Assembly (NCBI GenBank): GCA_016934395.1
Contig: JAFGSZ010000068.1
Coordinates: forward strand, 48,680 to 112,679
Length of the DNA: 64,000 nt
Reading direction: 5' to 3'
Source of the DNA: Bacteroidales bacterium
Lineage (GTDB): Bacteria; Bacteroidota; Bacteroidia; Bacteroidales; UBA10428
Below, piece by piece: positions 26,140-37,000 of the stretch (the stretch's first letter is position 1; every line of letters starts with the position of its first letter). The notes beneath the pieces were generated by a model, which was given only the letters and a program-made list of their open reading frames with translations, was not told where the DNA came from and searched no databases. Position numbers and translations under genes: made by a program.

Positions 26140-27030
26140 CTATTTAACAAGGATATTAGATAAAGTAAGGGATTCACCGATCCAGATCCGGCCATTAGGT
26201 TGTACCGGATTTAAATCCGATTGATCATCATAAATCCCCATAAAACGGAACCGGGCAGTATAATCTCCCGTTTCCATTTTATAATAATCTGAAGATCTAA
26301 AGCTAAAGCTTACCTCTTTTTCACTTTCAAGAAGATAAAAATCATTCATGCTTATGTTTGCCCAATCCGGATGGGAGACCGACCATCTTAAAAATGAAAA
26401 CATGTTTGTTTCATTATTTCTAAAAAACAATCCCCCGGTATAATATACAAAATCAAGCTCTCCCATGGTTTCCGGGTGTAAAATGTAATAATTGGCTTTA
26501 TCATGGTTTTTAATGGTAACCCCGCAAAATACCTCTGAAAAATCACTGTGGGAAATAACCTGAATAGTATCAATTGTACAACTGATGCCGTTACGTAATA
26601 AATTATTATTTTCCAGTGAATTGATAATTCTTGGATCGTTCCTCAAGTCGTTTGATTCGTCCTGGCAATCTACCTGTATACAATTTTTGCCATAAAAAAA
26701 ACAATCAGAAATCGAAAATATGGAAAGTGGCAGCGAGGAAAAAGCACACGGATGTATAGTACCCTGGTAAATCTTTTCATTTTCAGCATAAACTTTAAAA
26801 AATGTAGGTTGATGTCTGAATTCCAAATCTTTGTTCAGAAAAAAAATGTGTGTTGAGCTGTCATAATAATATACATCATTTTGGTGAATTACCGTGCTGT
26901 CGGAAAATAACAAGTGAAAATTATTGTCTGCTAAATAATTATCTGTTTCTGTTTTTGTTTCTGTTTCACAAGAGGTAAAAAAACAAACACTAAGAAAACC
27001 GAAACTCAGAAGTATAAATAAGTTTTTCAT
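26140..27030 (-). CDS. Hypothetical lipoprotein
   Basis: 296 residues with a lipoprotein signal (lipobox FFTSCETE, Cys20). The mature part is rich in aromatic and polar beta-type segments; five or more cysteines (for example CFFYGKNCIQVDCQDE) suggest disulfides. The end, YTARFRFMGIYDD ... GRIWIGESLTLSN, looks like a beta-sandwich. I do not recognise the family. It is convergent with the coiled-coil gene. Confidence 0.75.
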   Translation of the reverse strand: MKNLFILLSFGFLSVCFFTSCETETKTETDNYLADNNFHLLFSDSTVIHQNDVYYYDSSTHIFFLNKDLEFRHQPTFFKVYAENEKIYQGTIHPCAFSSLPLSIFSISDCFFYGKNCIQVDCQDESNDLRNDPRIINSLENNNLLRNGISCTIDTIQVISHSDFSEVFCGVTIKNHDKANYYILHPETMGELDFVYYTGGLFFRNNETNMFSFLRWSVSHPDWANISMNDFYLLESEKEVSFSFRSSDYYKMETGDYTARFRFMGIYDDQSDLNPVQPNGRIWIGESLTLSNILVK

Positions 27031-27211
27031 GGCTTGGATTTTAATAGCACAAAGATGAAATTTCAGTTCATTGGGTTGCGTCTAAAAATCATTTTTTTAA
27101 ACACATAAAAAATTTCTCTTGCTGCAAAGCAGCCGTAATTTATATTTATACTCTAGGAGTATTTTTAACGCCGGCAAATAATCCGTGAATATTTAACATA
27201 TAACTGTGAAT

Positions 27212-27703
27212 TTAGGCTTGTTTAAGTTTTTCAATATCAAACTTTTTCATTTGCAAAAAGGCTTTAGTAACTCTTTCTGACTTTGAAGGATCGCACATCA
27301 AATCGGCGAGTATTGTTGGAATGATTTGCCAGGATAGCCCAAACTTGTCTTTTAGCCAGCCACATTGACTTTCATGTCCTCCTTCTGTGAGCTTTGTCCA
27401 AAAGTAATCAATTTCATCCTGTGTTTGACAGTAAACCTGGAAGGAAACGGCTTCATTAAAGGTGAATATCGGCCCTCCGTTTAAGGCTGTATACGGCTGC
27501 CCGTTTAGCAGAAATTTTACAGATAATGCAGTTCCTTCTTTTTGTCCGTGAATTTCAAATCCTTCTTTTCCATACCGGCTTATATGCTCTATTTTTGAAA
27601 TGCCCCTAGATGGTGTTGCGTTGTTAAAAATGGAAATATAAAAACTGGCAGCTTCTTCGGCCTGCTTATCAAACCACAGGCAGGGTGTTATTAAACTTGT
27701 CAT
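27212..27703 (-). CDS. VOC-superfamily protein, PhnB-like
   Basis: 163 residues with the PhnB/3-demethylubiquinone-methyltransferase-like VOC pattern: TPCLWFDKQAEEAASFYISIF, YTALNGGPIFTFNEAVSFQVYCQTQDEIDYFW and LKDKFGLSWQIIPTIL. These small dimeric beta-alpha-beta-beta-beta proteins bind metals or ligands, and most are not characterised. It overlaps the AHSA1-like gene upstream by 4 bp (ATGA), so the two are translationally coupled. Confidence 0.9.
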   Translation of the reverse strand: MTSLITPCLWFDKQAEEAASFYISIFNNATPSRGISKIEHISRYGKEGFEIHGQKEGTALSVKFLLNGQPYTALNGGPIFTFNEAVSFQVYCQTQDEIDYFWTKLTEGGHESQCGWLKDKFGLSWQIIPTILADLMCDPSKSERVTKAFLQMKKFDIEKLKQA

Positions 27704-28146
27704 GTGCCGGGTATTAGGTTATTTTGCTCTGCATATTTTTTAAAGTTGTTCAGGATAGCTTGCCAGCCAGTACGCTGCAATTCTATGGAGTTTGTGTTTT
27801 CTGCTTCAAAGGTTTCAATAATTTCAGTTTTGTTTTTATTAATGGCAGTAAAAACAATATTCACTTTTCTTCCGTCACCCAGGGTGTATTCAATTTGCTT
27901 ATGAATAACTATCCTATCGTATACTCCTTCGAAATCAAATCCCACACTTCCATCTCTGGCTTCCATTCTGTAATTAAATTTACCGCCTGATCTTAAATTA
28001 TTTTCAGCAAAAGGTGTATGCCAGTCCTTTGAGGCTGCATTCCAATTGATAATATCTTCAGGAGTGGTCCAACGCTTCCAAACCTGCTCAACCGGAAGAT
28101 CAATTAATACCTTTACACTTATGGTTGTTGTTTCTTTCGGGTTCAT
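27700..28146 (-). CDS. SRPBCC/AHSA1-like domain protein
   Basis: 148 residues of the START-like AHSA1 type: VKVLIDLPVEQVWKRWTTPEDIINWNAAS at the N-terminus, GGKFNYRMEARDG, and a C-terminal helix TGWQAILNNFKKYAEQ. The fold makes a hydrophobic cavity for lipids or other ligands. It is the centre of a three-gene unit with VOC proteins on both sides (overlaps of 4 and 1 bp). Bacteria often pair these two families, but a shared function is not established. Confidence 0.9.
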   Translation of the reverse strand: MNPKETTTISVKVLIDLPVEQVWKRWTTPEDIINWNAASKDWHTPFAENNLRSGGKFNYRMEARDGSVGFDFEGVYDRIVIHKQIEYTLGDGRKVNIVFTAINKNKTEIIETFEAENTNSIELQRTGWQAILNNFKKYAEQNNLIPGT

Positions 28147-28607
28147 TATCGTTTTTTTAAATTGTATTCCTGCTTTTCAACACAATTGAACATCCAGTGC
28201 ACACCATATTTATCGATACAACTACCGTAATATGATCCCCAGAACATATCCTGAAGCTCCATCTCAATCTTACCACTGGCAGACAAGGCAATAAAAAACT
28301 TTTTTGTTTCTGCCCGGGTATCCGGTTCCAGGTTGATATATATGTTATTCCCCTTTATAGCCTTAAAACCCATAGATTCAGGAGCATCAGTGCCCATTAA
28401 TACATGTCCGCCAAAAATGGGTAATTCTATGTGCATAGTAAGATTTTTATCCCCCTCCGCCAAAGGAGGCATACTTTCATCAGGAGGAATATCACTGAAA
28501 CGCTCTATACCACCACAGCTAAACTCCCCGCTAAAAATGGATTTGTAAAAGTGAAATACCTCCTCTGCATTACGGGAAGAATTAAGATATGTGCTTACAC
28601 TGGCCAT
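28146..28607 (-). CDS. VOC-superfamily protein, PhnB-like (second copy)
   Basis: 153 residues; the PhnB pattern is clear: STYLNSSRNAEEVFHFYKSIFSGEF, GHVLMGTDAPESMGF, YINLEPDTRAETKKFFIALSASG and SYYGSCIDKYGVHWMFNC. First gene of the VOC-AHSA1-VOC unit. It is distinct from the other VOC protein in sequence, so this is an old duplication or separate recruitment. Confidence 0.9.
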   Translation of the reverse strand: MASVSTYLNSSRNAEEVFHFYKSIFSGEFSCGGIERFSDIPPDESMPPLAEGDKNLTMHIELPIFGGHVLMGTDAPESMGFKAIKGNNIYINLEPDTRAETKKFFIALSASGKIEMELQDMFWGSYYGSCIDKYGVHWMFNCVEKQEYNLKKR

Positions 28608-29039
28608 AATGATAGCTTTTAGTTTTGAAACAAATTAACAAATACAGAACAGTTTTGTTTGTAAATTGAAAATTTACCTCCACCGAAACCCATTTAAAAA
28701 TGAACATTTCTGTCTTAATCAGACTTGTCTTATAAGCCTGAAGTAATGGTTATCGCAATTTCTAAATATAATACTAAGCTATTATTACAACTTGTCGGTG
28801 CTTTTTTATAAACCGAATTAATATTTTGTATATTAGCTTTTTGAATGCAAAATTACTGTATTGATATTATTGCATTAATATTTTATTGTTAATTATGCTT
28901 AGTTTTTATGATTTAGTTTATCTTGTTATAATATAAAGTTTTAGCAGCCAACAACAAGTTATAGTTATATAGAACATATTACAGTATATTTTTTTTTTGT
29001 ATCTTAAATAAATATTACCGGCAACTTATAGTTTCTGTT
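28608..29039. other. 430-bp AT-rich divergent spacer
   Basis: It lies between the minus-strand VOC unit and the plus-strand sensor kinase, so it must contain both promoters. I see long A/T runs (a run of ten T at 28988-28997) but no gene, tRNA or convincing hairpin. Confidence 0.45.
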
Positions 29040-31490
29040 ATGAAGGAGGTTATCACCGGACTCATTAATAATCTGGTCATTTTACTGGCCTTAAGTGTTT
29101 TGTATAGTTATGTATCCAGAAGATGGGAAACTACCTCTGTGTTGCGTAAGGTAATTGTCGGGATACTTTTTGGCGCTGTAACCATTGCAGGAATGATGAA
29201 CTCCTTTGATATGCATAACGGAGTAATTTTTGACGGCCGTTCCGTAATTATTAGTCTCTCGGCAGTTTTTGGCGGAATATTAACAGCAATAATCACTTCC
29301 CTTATTGCTATTATGTACAGACTTTTTCTTGGTGGTTCCGGATCGCTAATGGGGGTTTTGGTAATTTTGTCATCAGCGGCCCTGGGATTGATTTTTAATT
29401 CTTTGAATCTTTTTAATCTTAGGTCCAGAAAGGTTTTATCTTTTTTTATTCTTGGACTTGCCGTTCACATTATAATGCTTTTGTTGATGTTTACACTGCC
29501 GGGGCATACCCAAAAAGCTGTATTTACCCAGGTTGCTGCTCCTGTGCTTATTATTTTCCCTATTGCAACTGCTTTTCTGGGTTTTATTCTTACCGATGAA
29601 GAAAGGCGGAATGTTGCCGTTACTGAATTAAAAAATAACGAAGCTTTATTAAATGAAACTCAGAAACTGGCAAAACTTGGTGGCTGGGAATATATTGTCG
29701 CAACCAAAGAGTTAATCTGGACCGATGAGGTGTATTCTATATATGAAATTAAAAAAGAAAAAGGGCTGTCTCTTTTTGAAATGAGTATTTCAGGGTTTTC
29801 GCCCCAGGATAGAAAAATTCTGGAATCAGCTTTTTCGGAATTGTTAGAAAACGGCACCCCATACAATTTGGAATTTCCAATGAATACCTTTAAAAACAGG
29901 CTTATCTGGATTCAGACATCTGCAAGGCCGGTTTATAGCAGAGGAAAAATAGTCAGGGTCTCGGGAAATATTAAAGACATTACTGAGAGAAAACATGCCA
30001 GCGAGGCATTACAGACTTCAGAAGCAAAATTTCGGGCGCTGGTGGAACAATCGTTAACAGGAATTTATATTTTACAGCCCGACAGATTTTTATATGTAAA
30101 CCACCAGTTTACTGAAATATTTGGGTATTCAAGAGCAGAAATTCTTTCCGGGATGGGGCCAAGAGATTTGATAATTGAAGAGGATATTCAAATGGTAGTA
30201 AATAACATTCAACAAAGAATATCAGGAAAAATAAAAAGTCTGCGTTATGTTGCCCGGGGAAAACATAAAAATGGGAGTACCATATGGATTGAAATTCATG
30301 GTAGTAATCTTGATATTGATCGTGAATCCGTAATTGCAGGAACAATTTTGGATATTACCGAACAAAAGAAAACTGAAGAAAGAATTCAAAAAAGTGAAGA
30401 AAAATACAGGCAAATTGTTGAAACTGCTAATGAGGGAATATGGGTAATTGATGAACACAGCAATACCAGTTTTGTAAACCAAAAAATGGCTGAAATACTC
30501 GGATATACCGTGAATGAAATGCTAAATAAATCCTTGTATGATTTTATGGATAAACAAGAAATTGATACTGCTGAAATAAATGTTGAGAAACGCAAGCATG
30601 GAGTTTCTGAAGAACACGAATTTAAATTCAATCGAAAAGACGGCCAACCTGTATGGGTGCTGATTAATACAGTACCCCTAACATCAAATCGTGATGCATA
30701 TACCGGAGCCCTGGCCATGGTTACTGATATTACCAGTCGCAAAAAAACAGAAGAAGAACTGGCTGAATACAGGAACCATCTGGAACTACTTGTACAACAA
30801 AAAACAAAAGATCTTGAAGCTTTCACTTATTCTGTATCCCATGACTTAAAAGCCCCCTTACGTGCCATTTCAGGATTTTCAGATATTCTGCTGGAGGATT
30901 ATATTGGTAAAATGGATAATGAAGCTGTAAGGCTCCTCAAAATAATTATTTCGAATGCAGATAAAATGAGGTTGTTAATTGACGATCTTCTTGAATTTTC
31001 TCGCCTGGGTAAGAAAGAAATCCATGCAGCCAACATTCCTACAAACAAATTAATTGATGAGATTAAGTCGGAATTTGAACAGGAATTGCAAAACAGAAAT
31101 GTTCAATGGGATATTGAAAAACTCCCTGAAATCATTGGAGATCATAGTATGGTTAAGCAGATTTTTGTAAATTTAATTTCGAATGCCATAAAATTCACAA
31201 GAAAACGTAAAAACACTCTAATTAAAATCGGATGTGAAAAAGAAGGGGAAAACAATGTTTTTTTTGTGAGTGACAATGGTGTGGGATTCGATATGAATTA
31301 TGTGGATAAAATATTTCAGGTTTTTCATCGTCTGCATTCATTGGACGAGTTTGAAGGTTCAGGTGTTGGACTGGCAATAGTTCACAGGATTATTTTAAAG
31401 CATGGCGGTAAAATATGGGCTGAAGGAGAAATAAATAAAGGGGCTACTATAAAATTTATTATTAAAACAAAATCAGAAATCAAAAAATAA
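29040..31490 (+). CDS. 5TM-LYT sensor histidine kinase with PAS domains
   Basis: 816 residues. Six hydrophobic segments in the first ~185 match the 5TM-5TMR_LYT sensor type (GMMNSFDMHNGVIFDGRSVIISLSAVFGG). Three PAS/PAC units follow (about 200-320, 325-445 and 450-570). The kinase core has YSVSHDLKAPLRAISGF with His601 and an ATPase domain with NLISNAIKFTR, SDNGVGFDMN and GSGVGLAIVHRII. There is no C-terminal receiver. The sensor class reads cell-wall muropeptide-like or related ligands in other systems, but that is not shown here. The hybrid kinase 86 bp downstream is the likely partner. Confidence 0.92.
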   Translation: MKEVITGLINNLVILLALSVLYSYVSRRWETTSVLRKVIVGILFGAVTIAGMMNSFDMHNGVIFDGRSVIISLSAVFGGILTAIITSLIAIMYRLFLGGSGSLMGVLVILSSAALGLIFNSLNLFNLRSRKVLSFFILGLAVHIIMLLLMFTLPGHTQKAVFTQVAAPVLIIFPIATAFLGFILTDEERRNVAVTELKNNEALLNETQKLAKLGGWEYIVATKELIWTDEVYSIYEIKKEKGLSLFEMSISGFSPQDRKILESAFSELLENGTPYNLEFPMNTFKNRLIWIQTSARPVYSRGKIVRVSGNIKDITERKHASEALQTSEAKFRALVEQSLTGIYILQPDRFLYVNHQFTEIFGYSRAEILSGMGPRDLIIEEDIQMVVNNIQQRISGKIKSLRYVARGKHKNGSTIWIEIHGSNLDIDRESVIAGTILDITEQKKTEERIQKSEEKYRQIVETANEGIWVIDEHSNTSFVNQKMAEILGYTVNEMLNKSLYDFMDKQEIDTAEINVEKRKHGVSEEHEFKFNRKDGQPVWVLINTVPLTSNRDAYTGALAMVTDITSRKKTEEELAEYRNHLELLVQQKTKDLEAFTYSVSHDLKAPLRAISGFSDILLEDYIGKMDNEAVRLLKIIISNADKMRLLIDDLLEFSRLGKKEIHAANIPTNKLIDEIKSEFEQELQNRNVQWDIEKLPEIIGDHSMVKQIFVNLISNAIKFTRKRKNTLIKIGCEKEGENNVFFVSDNGVGFDMNYVDKIFQVFHRLHSLDEFEGSGVGLAIVHRIILKHGGKIWAEGEINKGATIKFIIKTKSEIKK

Positions 31491-31576
31491 ATTTGTACAT
31501 TGGATTAAGATAAAGGATATTATAAATTTCCAATAAAAAATTAACTCTAAAAAAGATTACGATTTATTAAACTGAT

Positions 31577-33895
31577 ATGGAAGACAGACTCAGGATTTTG
31601 ATGTTAGAAGATTTACCCTCTGATGTGGAACTTATTAAAAGGGAATTGGATAAAAATAGTCTTCAATATGATATGATATCAGTTGATAATAAAAGTGAAT
31701 TTCAAAAACAATTATTAGGCTATTCTCCCGATTTAATTTTATCAGATTACAGTTTACCTTCTTTTACCGGCCTTGAAGCATTGCAACTCGTAATTAAGCA
31801 TGGGGATAAAATACCTTTTATTATTGTTACCGGATCCATTAATGAAGAAACCGCCGTAGAATGTATTAAAGCAGGAGCATCCGATTATATTACAAAAGAA
31901 AACCTGTTAAGACTGGTACCTGCAATTGAAGGAGCACTGGAAAAATTCAAATTTATTAAACAAAAAGAACAGGCAGAAAAAGCCCTGCTTGAAAGTGAAC
32001 GTAATTTCAGACATTCTTTTCAATTTTCAAATGTGGGAATGTGTCTTGTTGATCTTAACGGAAAATTTTTAAGAGTAAATCCTAAACTTTGTGATATTTT
32101 GGGCTATACTGAAGCTGAACTTGAACAGCTAAACATATATGATCTTACCCATAAAAAAGATATTTTGAAAACCAAAGAGTTCTATTCTAAATCAATAAAA
32201 GGTAAGCTTGAAAGTGCAGAACTGGAGAAACGCTTTATTCATAAAGATGGAAGCGAAATATTTGCGCATAATACCATCTCTTTAGCAGTGGATCAGCAAA
32301 ATGAACCTTTGTATTTTGTATTACATATACAGGATATTACTCAAAAGCACATAGATGAAGATTTGATAAAGAAACTTTCGCTCTCTATTGAGCAAAGTCC
32401 CATAATGCTTATGATAACCGACACTGAGGGACAAATTGAATATGTGAATCCTAAATTTCTTGAAGTTACAGGGTATACTGTCGAAGAAGTTTTTTATAAT
32501 TATCCGAGAATCCTGAAATCAGGAACCCTTAGCAGGGAATTTTATAAAGTGCTTTGGGATACTATTAAATCAGGAAAAACCTGGAAAGGTGAAATTCAGA
32601 ACAAAAGGAAAAACGGTGAACTTTATTGGGACTCATCCACTATTTCACCTGTTTTCAACGCTAAAGGAGAAATAACACATTTCCTGGCAATAAAAGAAGA
32701 TATTACCTCCCGGAAAAAGATGGAAGATGAGCTGCTAATAGCAAAAAACAAGGCTGAAGAATCAGACCGTTTAAAATCTGCCTTTCTTGCAACAATTTCC
32801 CACGAATTAAGAACCCCACTAAATGCTATTATAGGTTTTTCTGAATTAATGCAGGCTGGAAACCAGGATTCTAAAAATGTACTGGAATATTCATCGATTA
32901 TATATCATAGCGGAAAAAATCTATTGGCTATTATTAACGATATTTTTGATATTTCGCTTATTGAAGCAAATGAGGTAAAGGTATATGCTGAACCGTTCTC
33001 CTTAAATGGCTTTCTTGATGAATTGTTTGATCTTTTTAAAAACAACAGGGAGCTGAAAGAAAAAAACCTTGAATTTAAAATCAGGAAAGAGCTCTTAAGG
33101 GGAAAGGATATGATCCATACAGATAAAAAGAAACTAAAAAAAATAGTAAGCAATCTTATATTTAATGCGATTAAATTCACAAATACTGGTTCTATACAAT
33201 TTGGATATTATATAAGAAGAGATGAAACCAATAACTCTCTTGAGTTTTACGTAAAAGATACCGGCGTTGGAATTCCGCCGGATAAATACGAGGTAATATT
33301 TGAAAAATTCAGACAGGCAGATGAAACAAACACCCGGCAATATGGCGGATCGGGTTTAGGATTGACTATCGCAAAAAAACTAACCGAACTGCTGGGTGGC
33401 AAAATATGGGTTGAATCTGAACTTAAAAAGGGAACAAGTATCTTTTTCACCCTTCCTTATGAATTACTTGTCGACCATGATGAAATAGAGATTAAATCTG
33501 AAGATACAGGAAAATTAAACTGGTCTGATAAAACAATTTTAATTGTAGAAGATGTGGATACCAACTATCTCTATCTGGAAGAAGTATTAAGTGAAACCGG
33601 GATAGATTGTTTATGGGCAAAAAATGGCGCCCAGGCTGTTGAGCTTTATGAGCGCTTTAATACCAGTATAAATTTAATATTAATGGATATTATGCTCCCG
33701 GACATGAATGGGTATGAAGTTACCAGAAAAATTAAAGAGAAAGATAAAACTATTCCTATTATAGCACAAACAGCATATGCATTAGCCGGAGACAGGGAAA
33801 AATCGATTGAAGCAGGTTGTGATGATTATATTGCAAAACCTATTTCACAAATAGCTTTGTTTGAAATAATTAGTAAATATCTGAAGAAGAAATAA
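31577..33895 (+). CDS. Hybrid histidine kinase with receivers at both ends and PAS domains
   Basis: 772 residues with no membrane segment. Order: N-terminal receiver (about 5-125, phosphoacceptor Asp57 in LILSDYSLPSF), two PAS/PAC units (about 140-385), kinase core with ISHELRTPLNAIIGF (His409) and ATPase motifs NLIFNAIKFT, KDTGVGIPPDK and GGSGLGLTIAKKL, then a C-terminal receiver (about 650-770, Asp704 in LILMDIMLPDMNGY, conserved Lys in IAKPIS). No output domain is attached. It may relay phosphate from the membrane kinase just upstream. Confidence 0.93.
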   Translation: MEDRLRILMLEDLPSDVELIKRELDKNSLQYDMISVDNKSEFQKQLLGYSPDLILSDYSLPSFTGLEALQLVIKHGDKIPFIIVTGSINEETAVECIKAGASDYITKENLLRLVPAIEGALEKFKFIKQKEQAEKALLESERNFRHSFQFSNVGMCLVDLNGKFLRVNPKLCDILGYTEAELEQLNIYDLTHKKDILKTKEFYSKSIKGKLESAELEKRFIHKDGSEIFAHNTISLAVDQQNEPLYFVLHIQDITQKHIDEDLIKKLSLSIEQSPIMLMITDTEGQIEYVNPKFLEVTGYTVEEVFYNYPRILKSGTLSREFYKVLWDTIKSGKTWKGEIQNKRKNGELYWDSSTISPVFNAKGEITHFLAIKEDITSRKKMEDELLIAKNKAEESDRLKSAFLATISHELRTPLNAIIGFSELMQAGNQDSKNVLEYSSIIYHSGKNLLAIINDIFDISLIEANEVKVYAEPFSLNGFLDELFDLFKNNRELKEKNLEFKIRKELLRGKDMIHTDKKKLKKIVSNLIFNAIKFTNTGSIQFGYYIRRDETNNSLEFYVKDTGVGIPPDKYEVIFEKFRQADETNTRQYGGSGLGLTIAKKLTELLGGKIWVESELKKGTSIFFTLPYELLVDHDEIEIKSEDTGKLNWSDKTILIVEDVDTNYLYLEEVLSETGIDCLWAKNGAQAVELYERFNTSINLILMDIMLPDMNGYEVTRKIKEKDKTIPIIAQTAYALAGDREKSIEAGCDDYIAKPISQIALFEIISKYLKKK

Positions 33896-34023
33896 ACTGT
33901 TAATTAATTGTTCAGTTAATGGAGTATATCTTACCTTAAATTAAAAATACAGGCTTTTTATCCCGCCTTTACTAAGATTTATTGTATAATATTCATGAGT
34001 TATTTTGGTTATCCAAAATCAGG

Positions 34024-37000
34024 TTATTGTTTAAGGATTTTTCCAATGCTTATTTTATCTCCAAGTTCTAATTTATAGATATACATTCCGGGAGAAACAT
34101 GAGAATTATCGGAATCTTCATCTTTCCATTGTAATTCGTGGTATCCTGCCGACAGAATTTGAGTTTCAATCAGTTTAACAATGTTCCCGTTAATATCAAA
34201 AACAGTAAGTTTAACCTGCAGGTTACTTTCAATGGTAAATCCAATGGTAACATGTGACGTAAACGGATTTGGATATACTACTGACTCCAATTTTTCTATT
34301 GATTGTGTATTATCATATACCTGGTTAATTGATGTAAAACAGTTATTCTCAGCGCCCGGTGTACTCATTTCTGAAGATTTCCAATGAATAGCTAGAGCAT
34401 TATCGTTTTCCGGATTCATTAATTCAAGCGTAGCCCCGGTGCCATTGGCATTTTCAGGCCATGGCGAAACCGGAAGATAATAAACAGAATCGATTAATTG
34501 ATTTTTATAATCGAATAATTGAACAGCATCTCCTAAAGATGATAATCCGAAAGGGAAATTTCCTATACAGGGAACTTCAGGATATAATGATTTAAATTTT
34601 GAAGTATCTTTACATACAACAAGAAAATCTCCTGATTTTATTATGGTTGCTTCAGTAAATATAAATACAGAATTCTCTGTGGCATCTCTTAATTTCCAGT
34701 ATTGAAGGTTTAATGGTACATTGCTTATGTTATAAAGTTCCACCCAATCACCTGTATTTTTAGATTCAAGAGAATTATAGTTAATTTCATTAATTACGAC
34801 CGGACCAAATGTATTTCCATTATATTCAAAGTTCGCGGTATAAATTTTATCCATAGTCAAATTTACTTCCAGAGATTGGGCAGTGGAGTTTACATAGCCC
34901 GTCCATCCGGTAAATCGGTAATCGGGGCGGGGCATAGCCGTAATTGTAAAAGGTACACCTCCAAAGTATTTTCCGTTCCAGGGATAATTCTCAGGGACAA
35001 TAGTATTTACCTTAATTCTGCCAAATGCACTATTATTTACATTTAATATTATAGTTTTTGCAGGATTCAGATCAAATTCACCAGCTATATGTCCAAAAAC
35101 CTTTTGCTGTCTATTCTGTGCAAAGGTTTTCATATTTGTTACATTCGATGCCCAGTAGTCATAAGATCCATTCCACTTATATAAATGTGCAACAATTTCA
35201 TCCTCAATACCCTGTTTCAGGCTGTCAATGTGCTGTTTTACTTTTTCTGGTAAAAAGGTTGTATTAAGCCGGTCGCAAAACAGGTTGATAAAGTCATTTT
35301 TAAATTCATTATTAAGCATTAAACTTCTGAAGAGATATGTAGACCATGTAGGATTAGGCCATTCATATACATCATCAGCCAATGCAAATTCGAGTGTATT
35401 ATGGTCATATCGTTGAACATCCCAGGGGCCAAATCCATGGTCGGTATCAAAAATTATCCACCTCCATTTACCATTTGAACTGTTTTCTTTCCAGAACTTT
35501 ATATTATTTCCCGGCCAATCAGTATTGTCAAAATAAATTTCAGATAGCTGGTAATTGATATAATTGTTTACATCCATCTGAGATTTTACAAATTCGTAAT
35601 TGTCTTGGATACGTAAATCATGGGCTTCAATAAATCCAATCATATTATTGTAATCAGCAGCGCTACCAATTACAACATAACCGTTAGTTTCAAGAATGCT
35701 TATATTGTCAGGATCCAGGTTATGATTGGCAGCCAGAAAGTGCTCATTGATTTTTTCTCTAATATTTTGTATTCCCCAATATTCACCGTTTAAATATACA
35801 ACTGCTGGTCGATATGCCTGACGATCAACGCCAAAATCGCGAATTAAGCTTGTCATCATAGCATCACGAAACATGGTATTATTCCAGTCGTTACCGGAAT
35901 TTCGCAGCACTAATGATTTAAACTCGTTCAGATGTTTATCCTGAAATATTTTATAGGGAATCTTATTGGTACCATATTTTTTCCGTGCAATCACGGCAAG
36001 TGATTTCTGATCGCTCATTCTGCTCCATGCACCAATAATTTTAATTCCGGCATCTAATTCAAAAGCTTTAAGGCCCGATTTTTCATAAAACTCAATATGT
36101 GCCGGTTTTTCCCAGTCATTCCAGTAGTTGGCGCCATAATGCGGATCTGCACTATTTGCATTAGGTCCTTCCACATAAATTCCTGTATTATAATCCCATA
36201 AATTTTCCGGATTTGTAGATACGGATACTATCGGTAAATTATGATCAGCGCCAATAATATAGGTATTTACAGCGAGTTGGCCCGGCATAGATCCCTGTCT
36301 GAGTATCTTAGCCTTGATGACGCCCGAAAATGAAAGTGATAGCGGGGCGGTGTATATTTCAGAAGAATAATCGGGTACACTGCCATCGGTAGTATAATAT
36401 ATAGTATCACCTTCTGCACAAGATAAAACCAATTCGATAGTATTGCTATAGATACCCCCTGGATGAGAAAACCCGGGAATTCCTATTGAATCATTAACCA
36501 ACATCGTTGTATTATTAGCTGATTCAGGAGTGCTTTCAGTAAAAAATCCCCAGGTATTGTGCCCGTCTGGTTGGCGTCCAAATGACACATCTGACGGTAT
36601 AGGACCAAAAACTATATAATCAACCGTATCTCCCGCAGCATTTGAAAACATTAAACTTTCACCCCGGGAACTAATTTTAAAATTAGTATGTAATCTGTTT
36701 TGATTGATAGATATATATTCAGAAATGGAGTCTTCAGCATCCGGCAGATAGTTATACCCTAAACTAAAAAATGGAATAGAAGTTAAATCAGATGAACCTG
36801 AGCCGGCATTATGCACTTCAACTGCTAATACATTATCTCCGTTTACCAATAGCTTACTTATGGAATCAAAATAGAAAACCGCCGGCGGATTTCCTTTTAC
36901 AATAAAGGGTTCAATGGCACCATCTGCAGGTTGATTATAGCTTACCACACTCCCGGGCTGGCCTATATTTGCCCTTACCAGTTCAACGCCATTCAGATAT

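Noticed and set aside
27120..27165. Two small hairpins (GCTGC-AAA-GCAGC and ATACTC-TAG-GAGTAT) as terminators
   Set aside because: Neither has a proper T-tail directly after the stem on the strand where a terminator is needed, so the evidence is too weak.
30386..30826. 146-codon minus-strand ORF inside the PAS kinase
   Set aside because: Serine/leucine-rich shadow of the kinase reading frame with no independent support.
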